In this document: positions 9,601 through 20,929 of the stretch, piece after piece
How the letters are laid out: each line of letters begins with the position of its first letter
Position numbering within the stretch: the stretch's first letter is position 1
Translations under genes and position numbers: made by a program
Notes under the pieces: generated by a model
Databases searched by the model: none
The model's input: the letters and a program-made list of their open reading frames with translations, nothing else
What the model was told of the DNA's origin: nothing
DNA from: Strigamia acuminata
Taxonomy: Eukaryota; Arthropoda; Chilopoda; Geophilomorpha; Linotaeniidae
Reading direction: 5' to 3'
Length of the DNA: 60,000 nucleotides
Assembly (NCBI GenBank): GCA_949358305.1
Contig: OX442315.1
Coordinates: 13,978,427-14,038,426, forward strand

Positions 9601-12600
9601 ATGTTGACTCAATTCCTGCATCAACTGACCTCACCAAATAAAAAAATAAAAATAAAAATAAAAATCAAACAGTATACAACTTTGTCAGTTTACATGCCTC
9701 GCATTCCTCCTTTGAAGAATCCCACACCCTCACTACATGATCATAGCACGCCGTGACTATCGCGTGAAATGTCCTCGGATGGAATTTCGCCGAATACACG
9801 TAAGACGGATGAGGCAGAATCTTACAATGTTGAAATTTCCCTTTCTCCAACTGCCACAATCTAGTAATCATTAACCAATAGAACACTCTAAATATTTAAA
9901 CCAATGTTTAATTAACCTTGCGGTGCAGTCGGCCGACGAAGACAGCAGCCGGTTGTCGGAAGAAGCCCACGACAAGTCGTACACAATTCCAAAATGGCTG
10001 CAGCATTTGCTTTTAAACTCTCCCGAAGGAATCTAGGAGAGATTTGGATGAGTCATTTGCAAATACTAATCGGGTGTACTCCGAAAGAGCAATTCCGTAC
10101 TTCGTATATTAAAATGTTATGCGTGCTGCTCTTTTCCATGACCCCGCAAGCCAGAAACCTAAAAATAAGAGTTAACTTTTACAGAAATCTCCTTGTGGTA
10201 ATTAAATTTTACCTTCCACTGCTGGAAAATTTGACAACAAAACAAGATGCAGATTTGCCCACATGGATTCTTTGGACCAACTTGTTTGGTATTTTGCACA
10301 GTTGACTCGGCAACCGGCTCCAGGGTGCATAATCTGTCTCAGATTGACTGCCAGTTGGTCTGAAATACGAACAAATGTTGAAGAAGCAGAACAGGGAACA
10401 AACACCTTGCGTAGAGACCCCCCCCAGTAGCACATATGATCGATTTAACGATACAATATCAATCTCTATACTCGAGTTGCACTCAAAAAGGCACCTCACA
10501 ATGTGTACTCCCATTGGTCGAGCCAGTTTACTACTAACTCCAGACTGTATACTACTACTAGGAGAAGTAGTTTTGTTTTTTATTTATTGTTGTGATTGTT
10601 ATGACTAGTTTAGTTAATGTTATTTTGATTTTATTTAATAAAAAATGTTATTTCCATCATTAAAATAAAGTTTTACACATTAAAAAATGTCAAACTCATG
10701 TTTGTTGTGTTTATTGCTTACATCGTCTGGAAGTTTGAATTTTAAACCGTTGCCTAGGCAATCGATTGCAATGTCTGTACATTGTTATGCAATTCTGGTG
10801 TTTGGGTCTACTTTTCCGGATCACTACACCAGTAAACTGGCTCGACCAATGGGAGTACACATTGTGAAGTGCCTTTTTGAGTGCAACTCGAGTATAGATG
10901 CGATGTTGAATCGTTCATTGTGTTACTTGGGTCTAGAGATACCTTTCTTCGGAAAAACTTGGAGATTTTCCTTCGAGTATTCGCCGCATGTCGTCAACGG
11001 TCGTCCGGCCTTTTTCCTTACGGACAACAAATTGTTTTTATTCAGTTGGATTGTGAGGGAAAATGGTGGAAAAAAATACTTCCTGGGTTGGTATCATAGA
11101 CCGCATGCCCGGCTGAACGTGAGGAACTTCAATTCCTTTTACGGTTACATATAAAGTGTATGGGTATTTCTTTTTTGAATTATTATTCCACCATCCAAAC
11201 ATCTATTCAGATATTTCTTCGTGTTATTTTTTTTTTCTATTGGGATCATATTTTCCTTACATTTTTTGAAACTTTTGGAGTGGTGCATGGCAAACTCCAT
11301 TTTTTGTCACGCAATGGGTAGTACAGTTGAAGCCGTACTTTCCGTCCAATGTTTTGTACGTTGTTTGCACCAATTAGCTAAATTTTAATGTTTAAATTTT
11401 GAAAATGTGTTAAAAACAATGTTGCAGATTAGCGGTGGATCACATACACAGAGGTGGCCATTTTGGTTCAATGTTCAATCATTTTTGGTCTAAAATTGAA
11501 TTTTTTTGTCAAGAAAATTGAATTTTTTTGTCAAGAAAATTGAATTTTTTTGTCAAGAAAATTGAATTTTTTTGTCAAGAAAATTGAATTTTTTTGTCAA
11601 GAAAATTGAATTTTTTTGTCAAGAAAATTGAATTTTTTTGTCAAGAAAATTGAATTTTTTTGTCAAGAAAATTGAATTTTTTTTGTCTAAAATTGAATCT
11701 TTTTGTCTAAAATTTGAATATTTTCACAAAAAGTTGAATTATTTTGTCTAAAATTGATTTATTTTATCTAAAATTTAATTTTTTTTGTCTAAAATTAAAT
11801 TTTTTTTGTCTAAAATTAATTTTTTTGTCTAAAATTTAATTTTTTTGTCTAAAATTTAATTTTTTTGGTCTAAAATTTGATTTTCAAAATATTAATTTTC
11901 TCTCAAAAATGAATTTCTTATTTCTTTTGATATTATTACGGTATTTAAATTTTCAGTTTGCTCAAAGCCTCATGCCCTCTCTTTGGATCCACCTCTGTTA
12001 AACAATAACAACAAACAACACCTTGAGAAATGCCCACGCTACTCGATGCCATCCACCATCTCTTCCCAACTTTTTATATCGTTTACTCGCTTGCGCCATC
12101 GAAATAAAATCTAAAACCTATCCAAAAACAAAATTAAATCTCATCACCCACCAAACCAAACGTTCCCCAAACTCTCACCTCGAAAAACACGAGCACATTC
12201 GGATCTTTCCCCAAAAAATAACTCATCCTCTCATTAAATATTATCAATTCCTGCCACTCGGGAGTCATATTGCTACAAAAATCAATCAATAAACCACAAT
12301 ATCATTACGATACATCGAAATCATTACTATTTTCCCTTCATTTCGAACGGTTGCGTCATCACAGGCAAGATATGACTGACCGGCGAACTCTCTTCTCCGT
12401 AGTACGAAGTGACAGATGTCGAACTAACCATTAAAAAAAAACAAAATTAATCGATCAATTTCCATCATACTTATGTTCAATTACTTTTCAAGCTTGGCCA
12501 CATACGTGCCGGAATTCAAATCGAACAAATGCACCTGAACGAGCGGATGCGAAATGAAATAATGCATTTTAAATCCGTCTATTCGGTGGATCAAAATGGC

Positions 12601-13581
12601 CAAAATTTCATTATCAACCGGCGATTCCTCTTCGACCGTAGTCGAGCTTTCAGTCGTGATTTCTTTCCGCTTTTTCCGCCTCGTTTTGGCTTTAATTTTC
12701 ACTTCCGACGACGTCCGGTCCGTGTCTTCCTCGGGAATGTTTTTCAGATCAATTCTCTTCTTAACCAACTTCTTTTTAGGCTTATTCGAAGTGATAACAA
12801 CTTCGCCCGACGATAAATCTTCATTTTTCTTCGTTTTCTCGACTATTTTCGACGGATTTTCATCACAATCCGTTTTAATCGTCTCCGTTCGTTGGCTGGA
12901 CGAAGATATAATCGCTGATTCGCTCGTGTTTACATTGGAATCGCTGTCGCTCGGCTGCAATAATTTTCTTTTGATTTTTTTTAATTTTCCCGTGCCCCCG
13001 GTCGACGTTTTTAGCGATGAAGTTTCGGTGTCGAGCGAGGACAATCTTGGAAGGTTTTTATTTGATTTTTTGCGCACGGATTCTGATGTTGATTCGGTTT
13101 GAAGTGTTTCGCACGAGGTTAAATCTTTGTCTGATTTGGTGTGGACGTTTGAAAGCGATTCGCTGCTTGTTGTTTCGGTTTTTCGCAATCCGCGGGTTCT
13201 TTTGCGCGGTTTAATTCTTTCGGATTCGTAGGGTTTTTCTGCTTTTACGGTTCCCACCGAACTTGTGGTGCGAATATCTCCGCTAGTGGTTGTAAAACTT
13301 GTTTCTTCAACACTGAGAAATGATTTCTTCGTTGGTTTTAAATAGTTTTTCTTTGGATTTCTGGAATTGTGAATTATTTCGTAAATTTATATTTTTTGAC
13401 TCTAAAATTGCAGATTTTTACGTGTTGTCACTCGAGTTTGTTGTAAAATTGCTGGTAATTTCGTCGTCAAATGTTGGATTTGAGATTCCTTTGGAATAAA
13501 AATTATGTTTAGACGTTTTGTTGTGGTGTTTTTGGGATTTAATTTACCAGTTTCGTCTCCATCAGAATCAGAACTGGACAT
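6680..13581 (-). CDS. AHI1: Jouberin (AHI1) orthologue, about 1,120 residues
   Basis: AHI1 is a scaffold of the ciliary transition zone. Exons read on the minus strand: 13581-13548, 13488-13422, 13360-12485, 12423-12328, 12272-12179, 12117-12022, 11377-11261, 11202-11080, 10359-10213, 10158-10101, 10032-9917, 9860-9694, 9629-9483, 8826-8679, 8608-8337, 7846-7538, 7358-7168, 7100-6935, 6877-6822, 6757-6680; borders are GT..AG. Phases agree everywhere except 11080/10359, so a small exon is probably unseen there. Residues 1-300 are acidic/basic low complexity. About 300-500 hold the conserved jouberin region (ILPVMTQPF, GGWHRVAWAFLK, KVRLQLYYP, YTLYVTVKGIEVP). About 510-855 hold WD40 repeats (IVYDLSWASSDNRLLSSSAD, SAISPCGSLIFSGSEDGRVY). 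About 1020-1075 form an SH3 domain (VVSLYSYKARNEGELTLKPG, NGNWWAG, GIFPANYV). Length is close to human AHI1 (1,196). Its start is 635 bases from Rab10, divergently. Confidence 0.92.
7376..7530. repeat. GGGCCC-rich intron segment in AHI1
   Basis: The intron between exons 7846-7538 and 7358-7168 is filled with repeated GGGCCC/GGGGCCCC palindromes and a CACCTCTGGGGCCCC motif like that ending the element at 7900-8314. It is probably a related remnant. Confidence 0.5.
7900..8314. mobile_element. TIR element with GGGCCC internal duplication, in AHI1 intron
   Basis: The left end CAGAGGCGGATTCATAGT and right end ACTATAAATCCACCTCTG are inverted repeats. Between them two direct repeats of about 120 bases (7975-8090 and 8095-8215) each hold several GGGCCC palindromes. 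The element sits wholly inside the intron 8336-7847. The ends resemble those of hAT-type elements, but I see no clear 8-base target duplication. Confidence 0.6.
8902..9304. repeat. Possible TIR element with (GTTCACACTTGT)n end, in AHI1 intron
   Basis: The left part begins with tandem GTTCACACTTGT units. The right part ends with ACAGTGTGAACAGAC, which could be its inverted counterpart, and ACGCAAC motifs occur near both ends. It lies in the intron 9482-8827. The boundaries are uncertain. Confidence 0.35.
10466..10897. mobile_element. TIR element family B, copy 2
   Basis: Both ends carry CTATACTCGAGTTGCACTC then CACAATGTGTACTCCCATTG in inverted arrangement, giving arms of about 65 bases that are almost identical to each other. 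The middle shares blocks with copies at 335-567 and 49833-50230. It is inserted in the AHI1 intron between 11080 and 10359, where one exon junction could not be resolved. Confidence 0.75.
11448..11998. mobile_element. Possible TIR element hosting a tandem array
   Basis: The left end ACAGAGGTGG and right end CCACCTCTGT are inverted. Almost the whole interior is tandem repeat (see 11493-11880). The ends are like those of the element at 7900-8314. It lies in the AHI1 intron 12021-11378. Confidence 0.4.
11493..11880. repeat. Minisatellite, 22-base unit grading into about 20-base unit
   Basis: About nine head-to-tail copies of a 22-base unit (AATTGAATTTTTTTGTCAAG core) run to about 11685, followed by decayed TTTTTTGTCTAAAATTTAA units. 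It is AT-rich with one T-tract per unit. It is located in an AHI1 intron. Confidence 0.9.
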
Positions 13582-14216
13582 CTAAAAAAAAAAATAATAA
13601 TAATAATAAAATATAAGCACTTGTATATTATATTATAAATGCATTTTAATCGTTTACTTTTTTTTTAAACTTGCGAAACTTATTTTTTCCTCCGATCTCC
13701 CGTTTATCTGCAACAACAAAATAAAATAATGTAAAATCTCATGATATATTTAAACAATAAAAATGTACCCATTGCTGAGATGTAAACAAATTTTGCCAAG
13801 CACCAGAACAAGATCCGATACTAGTCAACGTCATTGATTATCAAACTCAAAGTTATAGATTCAATTTTTATTACGACGAAAATGTATTATGGGATATCAG
13901 CTCGCAAACACCGGATCAAGTTCCGATTCCAGTTCAATTCTTCGTCACAACTACAAAACATGCTTAGAGATGACATCATTTTAAACATTTCCTAAAATTC
14001 GAATATCTATTCAATAAAAATAAAAATTAGCATTCACAAAAATAACAATATTAATTACCCTGTAATTATTTAATTTTTTTGCTGACAAACATAACCTCAC
14101 ATAAATACGGACTAACCACACTCGACGCATTTGCCGTTTCCTCCAGTATTTTTCTTGGTGCGGGACTACAATTCATCGGTCTTCGGCAAAACGAAAAATT
14201 AAGAAAAACTGTAACG
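13582..14216. promoter_or_regulatory. Shared AHI1 / Rab10 upstream region (divergent)
   Basis: The 635 bases between the two start codons contain no other gene and must hold the promoters and 5' UTRs of both genes, unless unseen upstream exons exist. It is AT-rich with an ATA microsatellite at about 13592-13610. I see no clear TATA box or X-box that I would assert by eye. Confidence 0.6.
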
Positions 14217-17200
14217 ATGGCAAAGAAGCCATATGATTTCCTTTTCAAATTGCTTCTCATAGGTGATTCAGGTGTGGGAAAGACTTGTCTATTATTCAGG
14301 TATGCAGACCAAACCTTCAGTCCCTCATTCATCTCAACAATAGGTAAGCAAAGCACAAAACGAGGGGTATTTCACCCTCACCTTGTTTCTTCAATTACAA
14401 AAAAAAGAGCAAAAAACACAGAAATTTAAATCAAATTTAACCAAAAAAACGTTACTAAAACCCACAATTGACCATATGCAATGTTGATAACTCACGAACA
14501 GCCAATTAATTATGAAAATCAATTAAAATTGATGCGATTTTGACATTAAAAATCAAAGAAAAATTGGAAATTTTAATAAAAATTAAAAATATTCCAGATT
14601 AACCCTTCCAACCCGAAAGAATTTGCCTCTCATCTCTCCCTAAGATGGGCATTATATGACCCAGATTCTGCGCATGCGCAAAATCCGGGTTTTAGGGAAT
14701 TCTGAACATCTAGCCAATGGGGTCAGATTGACTCGTCATGTTGTGAACGCCATATGGACGTGGTGGACATGATTGACATTAGCGGAGCCTGCTGATGATC
14801 ATGATTTATGTCCTTTAGACTCCTAAGATGGGTCTTTTTTGACCCAGTTAATCTTTGGGTTCAAATTACAGATAAAATTGAAAAATTAAAAAAATTTCAA
14901 TTGTGTTATAGTGTCTACTGATGTTTCAAAGGAATAGTCAGCAAAAATCAGATTAAAAAAAAAATTATTTCACATAAAAATAATGATTTTTTTAAAATGG
15001 GGTCACAAAATGACCCATCTTAGGGTTGGAAGGGTTAATCACACATCATTTCCTTCTAGAAACAAAAAATAAAATTGTGTTGGCGAAATCTGTTAAGTGA
15101 GTCATCGATTTGGAACCTAAAAAATGAAAAATTGGACGAAATTTAATTTAGAAAAAAAAAAATTGAATTTTTGTTGAATTTTTGTTGAAGAAAGTGTAAA
15201 TGTGTACTGCAGTTCACACAAAAGCAATGTTTAGATGTGTTTATAAGTCCAGAGCAGTCTCAGGAACTTGCTAATCACATAATCTGAAGGTTGTTTCCTT
15301 TCTGACCTCTAGTTTGAAAGGGCTGTCTTGTGTGAAATTGCTCATTGATTCAAGGACGTGTCCAATAAGATTTTTAAAGAGGCAAAAAAAGTGAAGTTTA
15401 GTGAAAACTAAGTTTTCTTTTTTTGAAAAATTGGAAATTAGGACTTGGAAAAATGAGTTTATCTCAATTCTAGTGTGCAGTAGGTCATCTCAGAATCTTA
15501 TCTAAGGTATGAGTCATTGAAAGGAACTTGAGTTTTGCCTAATTAAAAATGCAGGTTTTTATTGCTTCTGACATGATCCACAAAACTAGTTCATTATGTA
15601 ATAACTGTCCACTTTAAATACCAAATTTTTTTTTTATTTTTTTTTATTTTTAATAGATTGATTTATTTATTTATGCTTTTTTTTTTTTTTTTTTAGGAAT
15701 TGATTTCAAAATAAAAAGTATAGAAATGAGAGGAATGAAAATTAAATTACAAATATGGTAAGTATATGAATTTTTGTAAATTTATTTTTTACAGCAGCAG
15801 CGTTGAAAAAGCCGTGTTTTTCAAGTGCTTTCGGTGTTTGTGTTTTTGTTTCGCGGTGTTAAAATGGCAAAATCAGTTGAGGCGATGGCGAAAAGTTACG
15901 TCAACTATTTTCATTTCAGCTACGAGCGAATTAGCGGCAATTTAGTCGGTTCGCTAAAGTTTAAACGATTAGACCAGGGTTTCTTAAACTATTCGTTATA
16001 TCGATAATTCGTTATATCGCGATTTGTTATAAAGAGTTTTGACTGTATTTCGCGTCGCTTTCCGCAGGAAATTTGTGGATGTGCAAACTAAGCTTAACGC
16101 TTATTTTGTTCCAGCAAATGGAGCGTTAAGTGAAATCGGCGCTGAACTATTCCATATTATCCACTTAAATTTGTGGTTTGCGGTCTGTGCCGTACGATAT
16201 AATACTAGGGTAGCGTATAATGGACTGTGAAAAACATGTCATTTATTTTCCAGAACACTTCCATTATCTGGAGATAAAAATGTCGAAAAATTGTTCGAAT
16301 CACCAAGTTCGCTTTTAAGCGACAGCTAATTTATGAAGGAATGCATTCCTGGCATTTTTTTCTGAATTGGATACGAAGAGTGTTAGTTAGAGCAAGAATG
16401 AAAAGGCGAAAAAAAATGTATGAAAATGTGCACTCAAGTTTTGGGTGTGGATTCCAGAAGCATATTTTTAGATCTATGCTGTTTATATCATTACCAAACT
16501 TAGACAAGCTGTCAATGTGATTTAAATTGGAAGATTTAAAAGATAATTAATAAAGCAGAGCTTATTTGATTGGTTTCCTGATTCCTGGAAGTAGTGTGAA
16601 TGATGTCATTTTGTTCAAGGAAACCGGACGGATCGGCGAAGAATTATGGTTCGGGGATTTTCTAGTTAAATCTTGCGATAACTGGTATCTTGATACCAAA
16701 ATCATAGTGATAAATAACTGTCTGCGCGCAGATAAAAACAACAACTATTCCTATTATTCCTACTATTACTAGCTTTACTACTATTACTCCAACTATTACT
16801 TCGAATGATAAGTGAGGCCCAAAATTGAATTTTAGGCCCAAAACCATACTTTTCGGCATAATAATGGAATTTTATGCAGAAATTTGCACATTTACGCCCC
16901 CAAATTGAATTTTTAGGCCCAAAATTACTAACTGTCAGTAGTTGGCTGAAATAGTGTAGTGATAAGGAAAAAGTGCAGCCCGCAAAAACTTAATTTATCA
17001 TTTTTCCCTTACACTATTTATATACCGTATAGTCTTTAACTGTAAGGGAAAAATGCATCCCGCAAACTCTCTATTGTCGCGATAATACGGTATTTAGCTG
17101 ATTCAGCCGCTGCTCTTATTCGAAGGAATATGGCAATAACAGATGCAATAATGTTAGATTTTTGTGTGTACATGTGCAAAAAATGGAATTTAGTGTAGTG

Positions 17201-19293
17201 TTTATGTTTTGGTTGGTCGCGGCTTTTCGATCGAAAGATTTCTTTTCTTTTTAACCTTTTCTAATGCTAATATTTGTCCGCTCGATATAGGGACACAGCT
17301 GGACAAGAAAGATTTCACACAATCACCACGTCATATTACCGAGATGCCATGGGAATCATGTTAGTTTATGACATAACAAATAAGAAAACATTCGACAACA
17401 TCGCCAAGTGGCTTCGGAATTTAGAAGAGGTAGGGAGAATGGCTGAAGGAGAACGTTACTTGTATTAATTATTAATGCATATTTTAAATTACAGCATGCG
17501 AATGACTACGTTCAGAAAATGATTTTGGGAAATAAATGTGACTTGGAAGACAGACGGGTAGTTAGTAAAGAACGCGGAGAAGCCGTAAGTATTTAATTAA
17601 TTTTTGTTAATGAAAAGAGTTGATTGGTTTTTAAATGCGGTAACCAAAGTAACCGTCAAAGATTAAAAAAATTATATATATTTATGTATATATATACACA
17701 ACTAAAAAAAATTTGTTTTTAATAAAACACTAATGTGATACGCATATGAAATATAATATACAACCAATTCTGTTTTTACGCGATTTTGATTTAACACAGT
17801 CTAGAAAAATCAATTCAATTTCGTTTTTACATGATTTTAACGGTATTTGATTGAACGCGGTTAATAAAAATGATTTTTAAAATTTGATTTAAAGTTTAAA
17901 CTTGAAGGAATAATGTTTCCATTATGTAATAATTACGGGACATCTAGGAAATATTTAGGGAATTCCCATTCTGTCCTTTTTATGGTTTTTTCTGGAACAC
18001 ATCTACAGTGTAAAAACAGAATTGGGAGCTAGGAGGATAGGATAGTGTTTCAGAAACCTCGTGCAGGTTTATTTAGTCGGGAAATGAATTTAATGAGAAT
18101 TTAAGTTTTCACATCTGTGGAACTCAATTATGAGTTGCCAAATGGTTTTTAAGTAATGGTTCAATTGTAATCTAACTACTGTATAGATTAGACCACAAAT
18201 TGGATTTAAAAGTCCAATGACCACCTGGATTGGGCATAGATGGGTCCAAGTTTAGAGGGATTTTTTTTACTATCAGGTGTAAATGGAGTTTACTGCTAAT
18301 GTATAACATTTTCTCTAAGATATTTAGAATTTGTTGGTCTGTTTGGATAGGAAATGGGACATGGAGAATCCAATGAGACATGTTTTGTTATTGTAACATT
18401 GTTTTTCAAGTAATTTCTAAGAAGAAATTATATTTTTGCTTCTTAAGAGCGTTAACAGCACTGCATGAATTTCCTTGCACGTTGTAATTCGTGAGTGTCA
18501 TTCGTCGATTAGTAAGGCCCAAATAAATGCATAAATGCATAGGAATTATTTTTATTCAATAAAAAGCCGAAATTGGCTATAAATGCATATTTTCCGAAAA
18601 TCAGAACTAAATGCATAAATGGCATGTCAATTTTATGTAATCAATGATTACATAAAATTGACATGCCACTAAAAGTAAAAATTACCATTTTTGTCATGCC
18701 TTTAAATGCGCATTAATGGGGTGTACTTAAATCTCCTATTGCACATGGTTGAAATCGGGCGATACGGGGTTTCGCAAAGCTTCCAATTGCGACTGACGGC
18801 AATTGGCGGAGTTTGCAGTACTGCGAGCCCAGTGCATGAAATGGAAATTGCATTTTGCAGGTGGGTGGAGATGCGCTCTTGTTTAGTTTTCTCAGAAACT
18901 TGGATTGTATGATTATAGGTTCCGCTTTGTGATCATTGTATTTTGTTGAGCAATTATATTTCTTTTATTCTGGAGCCTGGAACATGTTTTTATATTTTTT
19001 TTTATCTATGTTTTATCAGATTGGAAGGGAACACAAGATTAAATTTTTTGAAACCAGTGCGAAGGCTAATATCAACGTGGATGAAGCGTTTACGGAATTG
19101 GCTGAAACAATCTTCAACGGGGTGAATTTAATCAGATGATGAAAATGTTGAAATTAAAAACTTATATATATATATATTTTTATTTTATATAAAAATCTAT
19201 TAGATATTGAGTCAGCTACATAATCCAGATAAACCGTCAGAGCGAGTCAATCTTCGCGCATCAGAAAATAAAGGAATTAGAAAATGTTGTTAA
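14217..19293 (+). CDS. Rab10: Rab10 small GTPase, complete, 202 residues
   Basis: Rab10 directs exocytic and basolateral/ciliary membrane traffic as a membrane-anchored GTP switch. Exons: 14217-14343, 15697-15757, 17291-17429, 17495-17584, 19020-19121, 19204-19293; all borders are GT..AG and all phases agree. GDSGVGKT (residues 16-23) is the P-loop, FISTIGIDF switch [10 protein letters not shown] (63-71) switch II, NKCD (122-125) and ETSAK (150-154) bind guanine. The start [17 protein letters not shown] and the run HTITTSYYR identify Rab10 rather than Rab8. The last exon ends RKCC, the geranylgeranylation site; without that small exon the frame would run to an early stop at 19139. Length matches human Rab10 (200). 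Residue 79 is Asp where vertebrate Rab10 has Gly (YYRDAMGI). It is divergently paired with AHI1. Confidence 0.95.
14603..15034. mobile_element. piggyBac-type MITE in Rab10 intron 1
   Basis: A 432-base non-coding element flanked on both sides by TTAA, with 12-base perfect inverted ends CCCTTCCAACCC / GGGTTGGAAGGG. TTAA duplication and CCC ends are the signature of piggyBac transposons. Inside, the motif CCTAAGATGGG occurs in both orientations next to GACCCA. Confidence 0.85.
15635..15695 (+). other. Polypyrimidine tract before Rab10 exon 2
   Basis: A long T-rich stretch ends in TTTTTAG directly before the exon at 15697, a strong splice acceptor context. Confidence 0.5.
15990..16046. repeat. 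pogo-like terminal remnant in Rab10 intron 2
   Basis: Repeated TTCGTTATATCG units followed by GTTATAAAGAGTTTTGACTG, the inverse of the CAGTCAAA..TTATAAC motif at 3575. A similar arrangement lies at 46462-46573. No transposase is nearby. Confidence 0.5.
16800..16930. repeat. Degenerate GGCCCAAAATTGAATTTT repeat in Rab10 intron 2
   Basis: Several loosely spaced units of TTAGGCCCAAAATTGAATTT type occur here; similar units appear at 48070-48160. The rest of intron 2 (15758-17290) shows nothing I can name. Confidence 0.4.
18621..18667. repeat. Perfect 47-base palindrome in Rab10 intron 4
   Basis: The 23-base arms (starting GGCATGTCAATTTTATG) are exact inverse complements around a single A at 18644. 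Transcribed RNA would form an uninterrupted hairpin. Neighbouring ATGCATAAATGCAT motifs suggest the centre of a small foldback repeat. Confidence 0.85.
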
Positions 19294-19612
19294 GGTGAAA
19301 TTTGGTTACCATAAAGGCTTTGGTTGCCACTGCATGTGGCTCACTGTGAACAACCATCGAAAAAAGCTGTTTTCTTAGAAAACTCAACCATGATTTAATT
19401 TTATTTTGCCGATTAAGAGTTGCCCTCGAATAGTAGCCGCGGCCGAGACACCAAGAATACCGTATTTTTGCAAAAGTTCGGTATTGTTTCCGTATTTAAC
19501 CTCACGAACGATGAACTTATGCTTCGTTCGTGACGTACAAACTACGTTTGTTACATTGGGTCTCTTATTAGTACGCGGGGAAATCTGGATTTTGTAATTA
19601 AAACACCCGAAC
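19294..19612. other. Rab10 3' flank
   Basis: Downstream of the Rab10 stop, presumably 3' UTR. No AATAAA close to the stop was noted; the first clear one is near 20276. No other gene is seen. Confidence 0.4.
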
Positions 19613-20003
19613 TAGGGTTTCGGTACCGGGAAACCGGGGTACCGATTTCCGGGGAAACCAGGTGAAAAATCACGGTACCGGGAACAGGGAATTTTCAAAA
19701 TAACCAGTTCTGTCAAAAAACGTCGTTAAAACAGTCATTTTCGTCATTGAAACGTAACAACTTGTAATGTTTCAATGATGAAAATGGCTATTTTTACCAT
19801 AAAAAATGGCTAAAAAAGGTTGTTTTTTGTAAAAAAAAAAAAAAAAAATGGCCAATTTTAGTTATTTTTCGTCAAAAATGGCCAATTTTAGCCATTTTTT
19901 GTCGCCTGATTTTAATTCCCGGAAGTACCAATTTCCCGGGAATACCGGCCATTTTGGTACCGGGAACCGGGAATTGGAAAAGAGCGGGAAAACCGAAACC
20001 CTA
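19613..20003. mobile_element. hAT-type MITE with 8-base target duplication
   Basis: The 391-base element begins TAGGGTTTCGGT and ends ACCGAAACCCTA, and is bordered on both sides by ACCCGAAC (19605-19612 and 20004-20011). Eight-base duplications are typical of hAT transposons. The interior is rich in GGTACCGGGAA motifs and carries no ORF of note. Confidence 0.88.
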
Positions 20004-20011
20004 ACCCGAAC

Positions 20012-20929
20012 GGTGTTCTAATTAGAGGATTTATGGTGGCCAGAATAAGCACCGCCCTACAGCTTCCACAGGGTCTAATCTGGCCTTGTCCTTAACGCAA
20101 TCAAACCTGTCTTGATGTTTATTTACTTAATTAGACCAGTTGGTCTTTCTCCCACCTTTGCTGATTCCACAATGTTTGTGTTTGCAAGTGTTTGATGTGT
20201 GCAAAGAGCTGATTAGCGGGAACTTGACAGTCACATAAGTGGGAGCCAAGCCTTGATCGAAGATAATTTGCAGGAAATAAAAATGGAATAATTTATCTCA
20301 TTTTCTTTTCTTTTTCAGGGTTTATTAATGACCAATCAGTTAACTAACTTCTTTTTGTTTGTTTTTCTGTACATAACTTTTGTTGCCTATCAAGCTAAAA
20401 TTTTATTAAGACGTTTTTTTTGAACACATTTAATTTGTACTTTGAACAGAGAAATGTTTAGGCAGAAGATAAAAAAAAATAAGGAAATTTTAAAAAGGTG
20501 AAAAAGGAAAAAAAAATATAAAAATATTGGCAGTGTTGGTTGATCTCCCCACAGTGATCGTGTGCTGAAATTTGTTTTTGTACAATGGGATACGTAGCTA
20601 TGTATAATTAGATTTTTCCACCATTTTTTGGCCTTTTATTTTCAAATGTACAACTAAGAATTTGATACATTTGTACTGCAGTGGCCTCATTATTCATTAA
20701 AAAAATATTCGTTTAATATCTTGAATGTATTTTTTGTGGAAATTATTTGAAAGATGGCGCTAGGATTGATTAGGTGGCAGGGACTGGAGACTTTGAAGAA
20801 CCTAATGTGTGATTTTGAAGAATTGGAGGTGCTGATGTAATTACAAGTAATTTTTTAGTATATTTTGACAAATTTTGTAGAAATTCATTGAAATTTCACA
20901 GGTTTGAATTAAATTATTGCAATTTTTTT
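20012..20929. other. Rab10-RIOK1 spacer
   Basis: No coding region is recognised. AATAAA near 20276 on the plus strand could end the Rab10 transcript. The remainder is AT-rich unique sequence. Confidence 0.4.

Noticed and set aside
10687-11154. 155-codon plus-strand frame
   Set aside because: The first half is TIR element family B; the second half is antisense to AHI1 exon 11202-11080, which fits the jouberin family and has proper splice sites.
12596-13102. 168-codon plus-strand frame
   Set aside because: Antisense of AHI1 exon 3, whose sense frame continues into the conserved ISHPLVQVHLFDLNSGTYV segment.
19020-19139. Rab10 ending at the in-exon stop at 19139
   Set aside because: That protein would lack the prenylated cysteines; a donor at 19122 and an exon at 19204-19293 restore a Rab10-length protein ending KCC.
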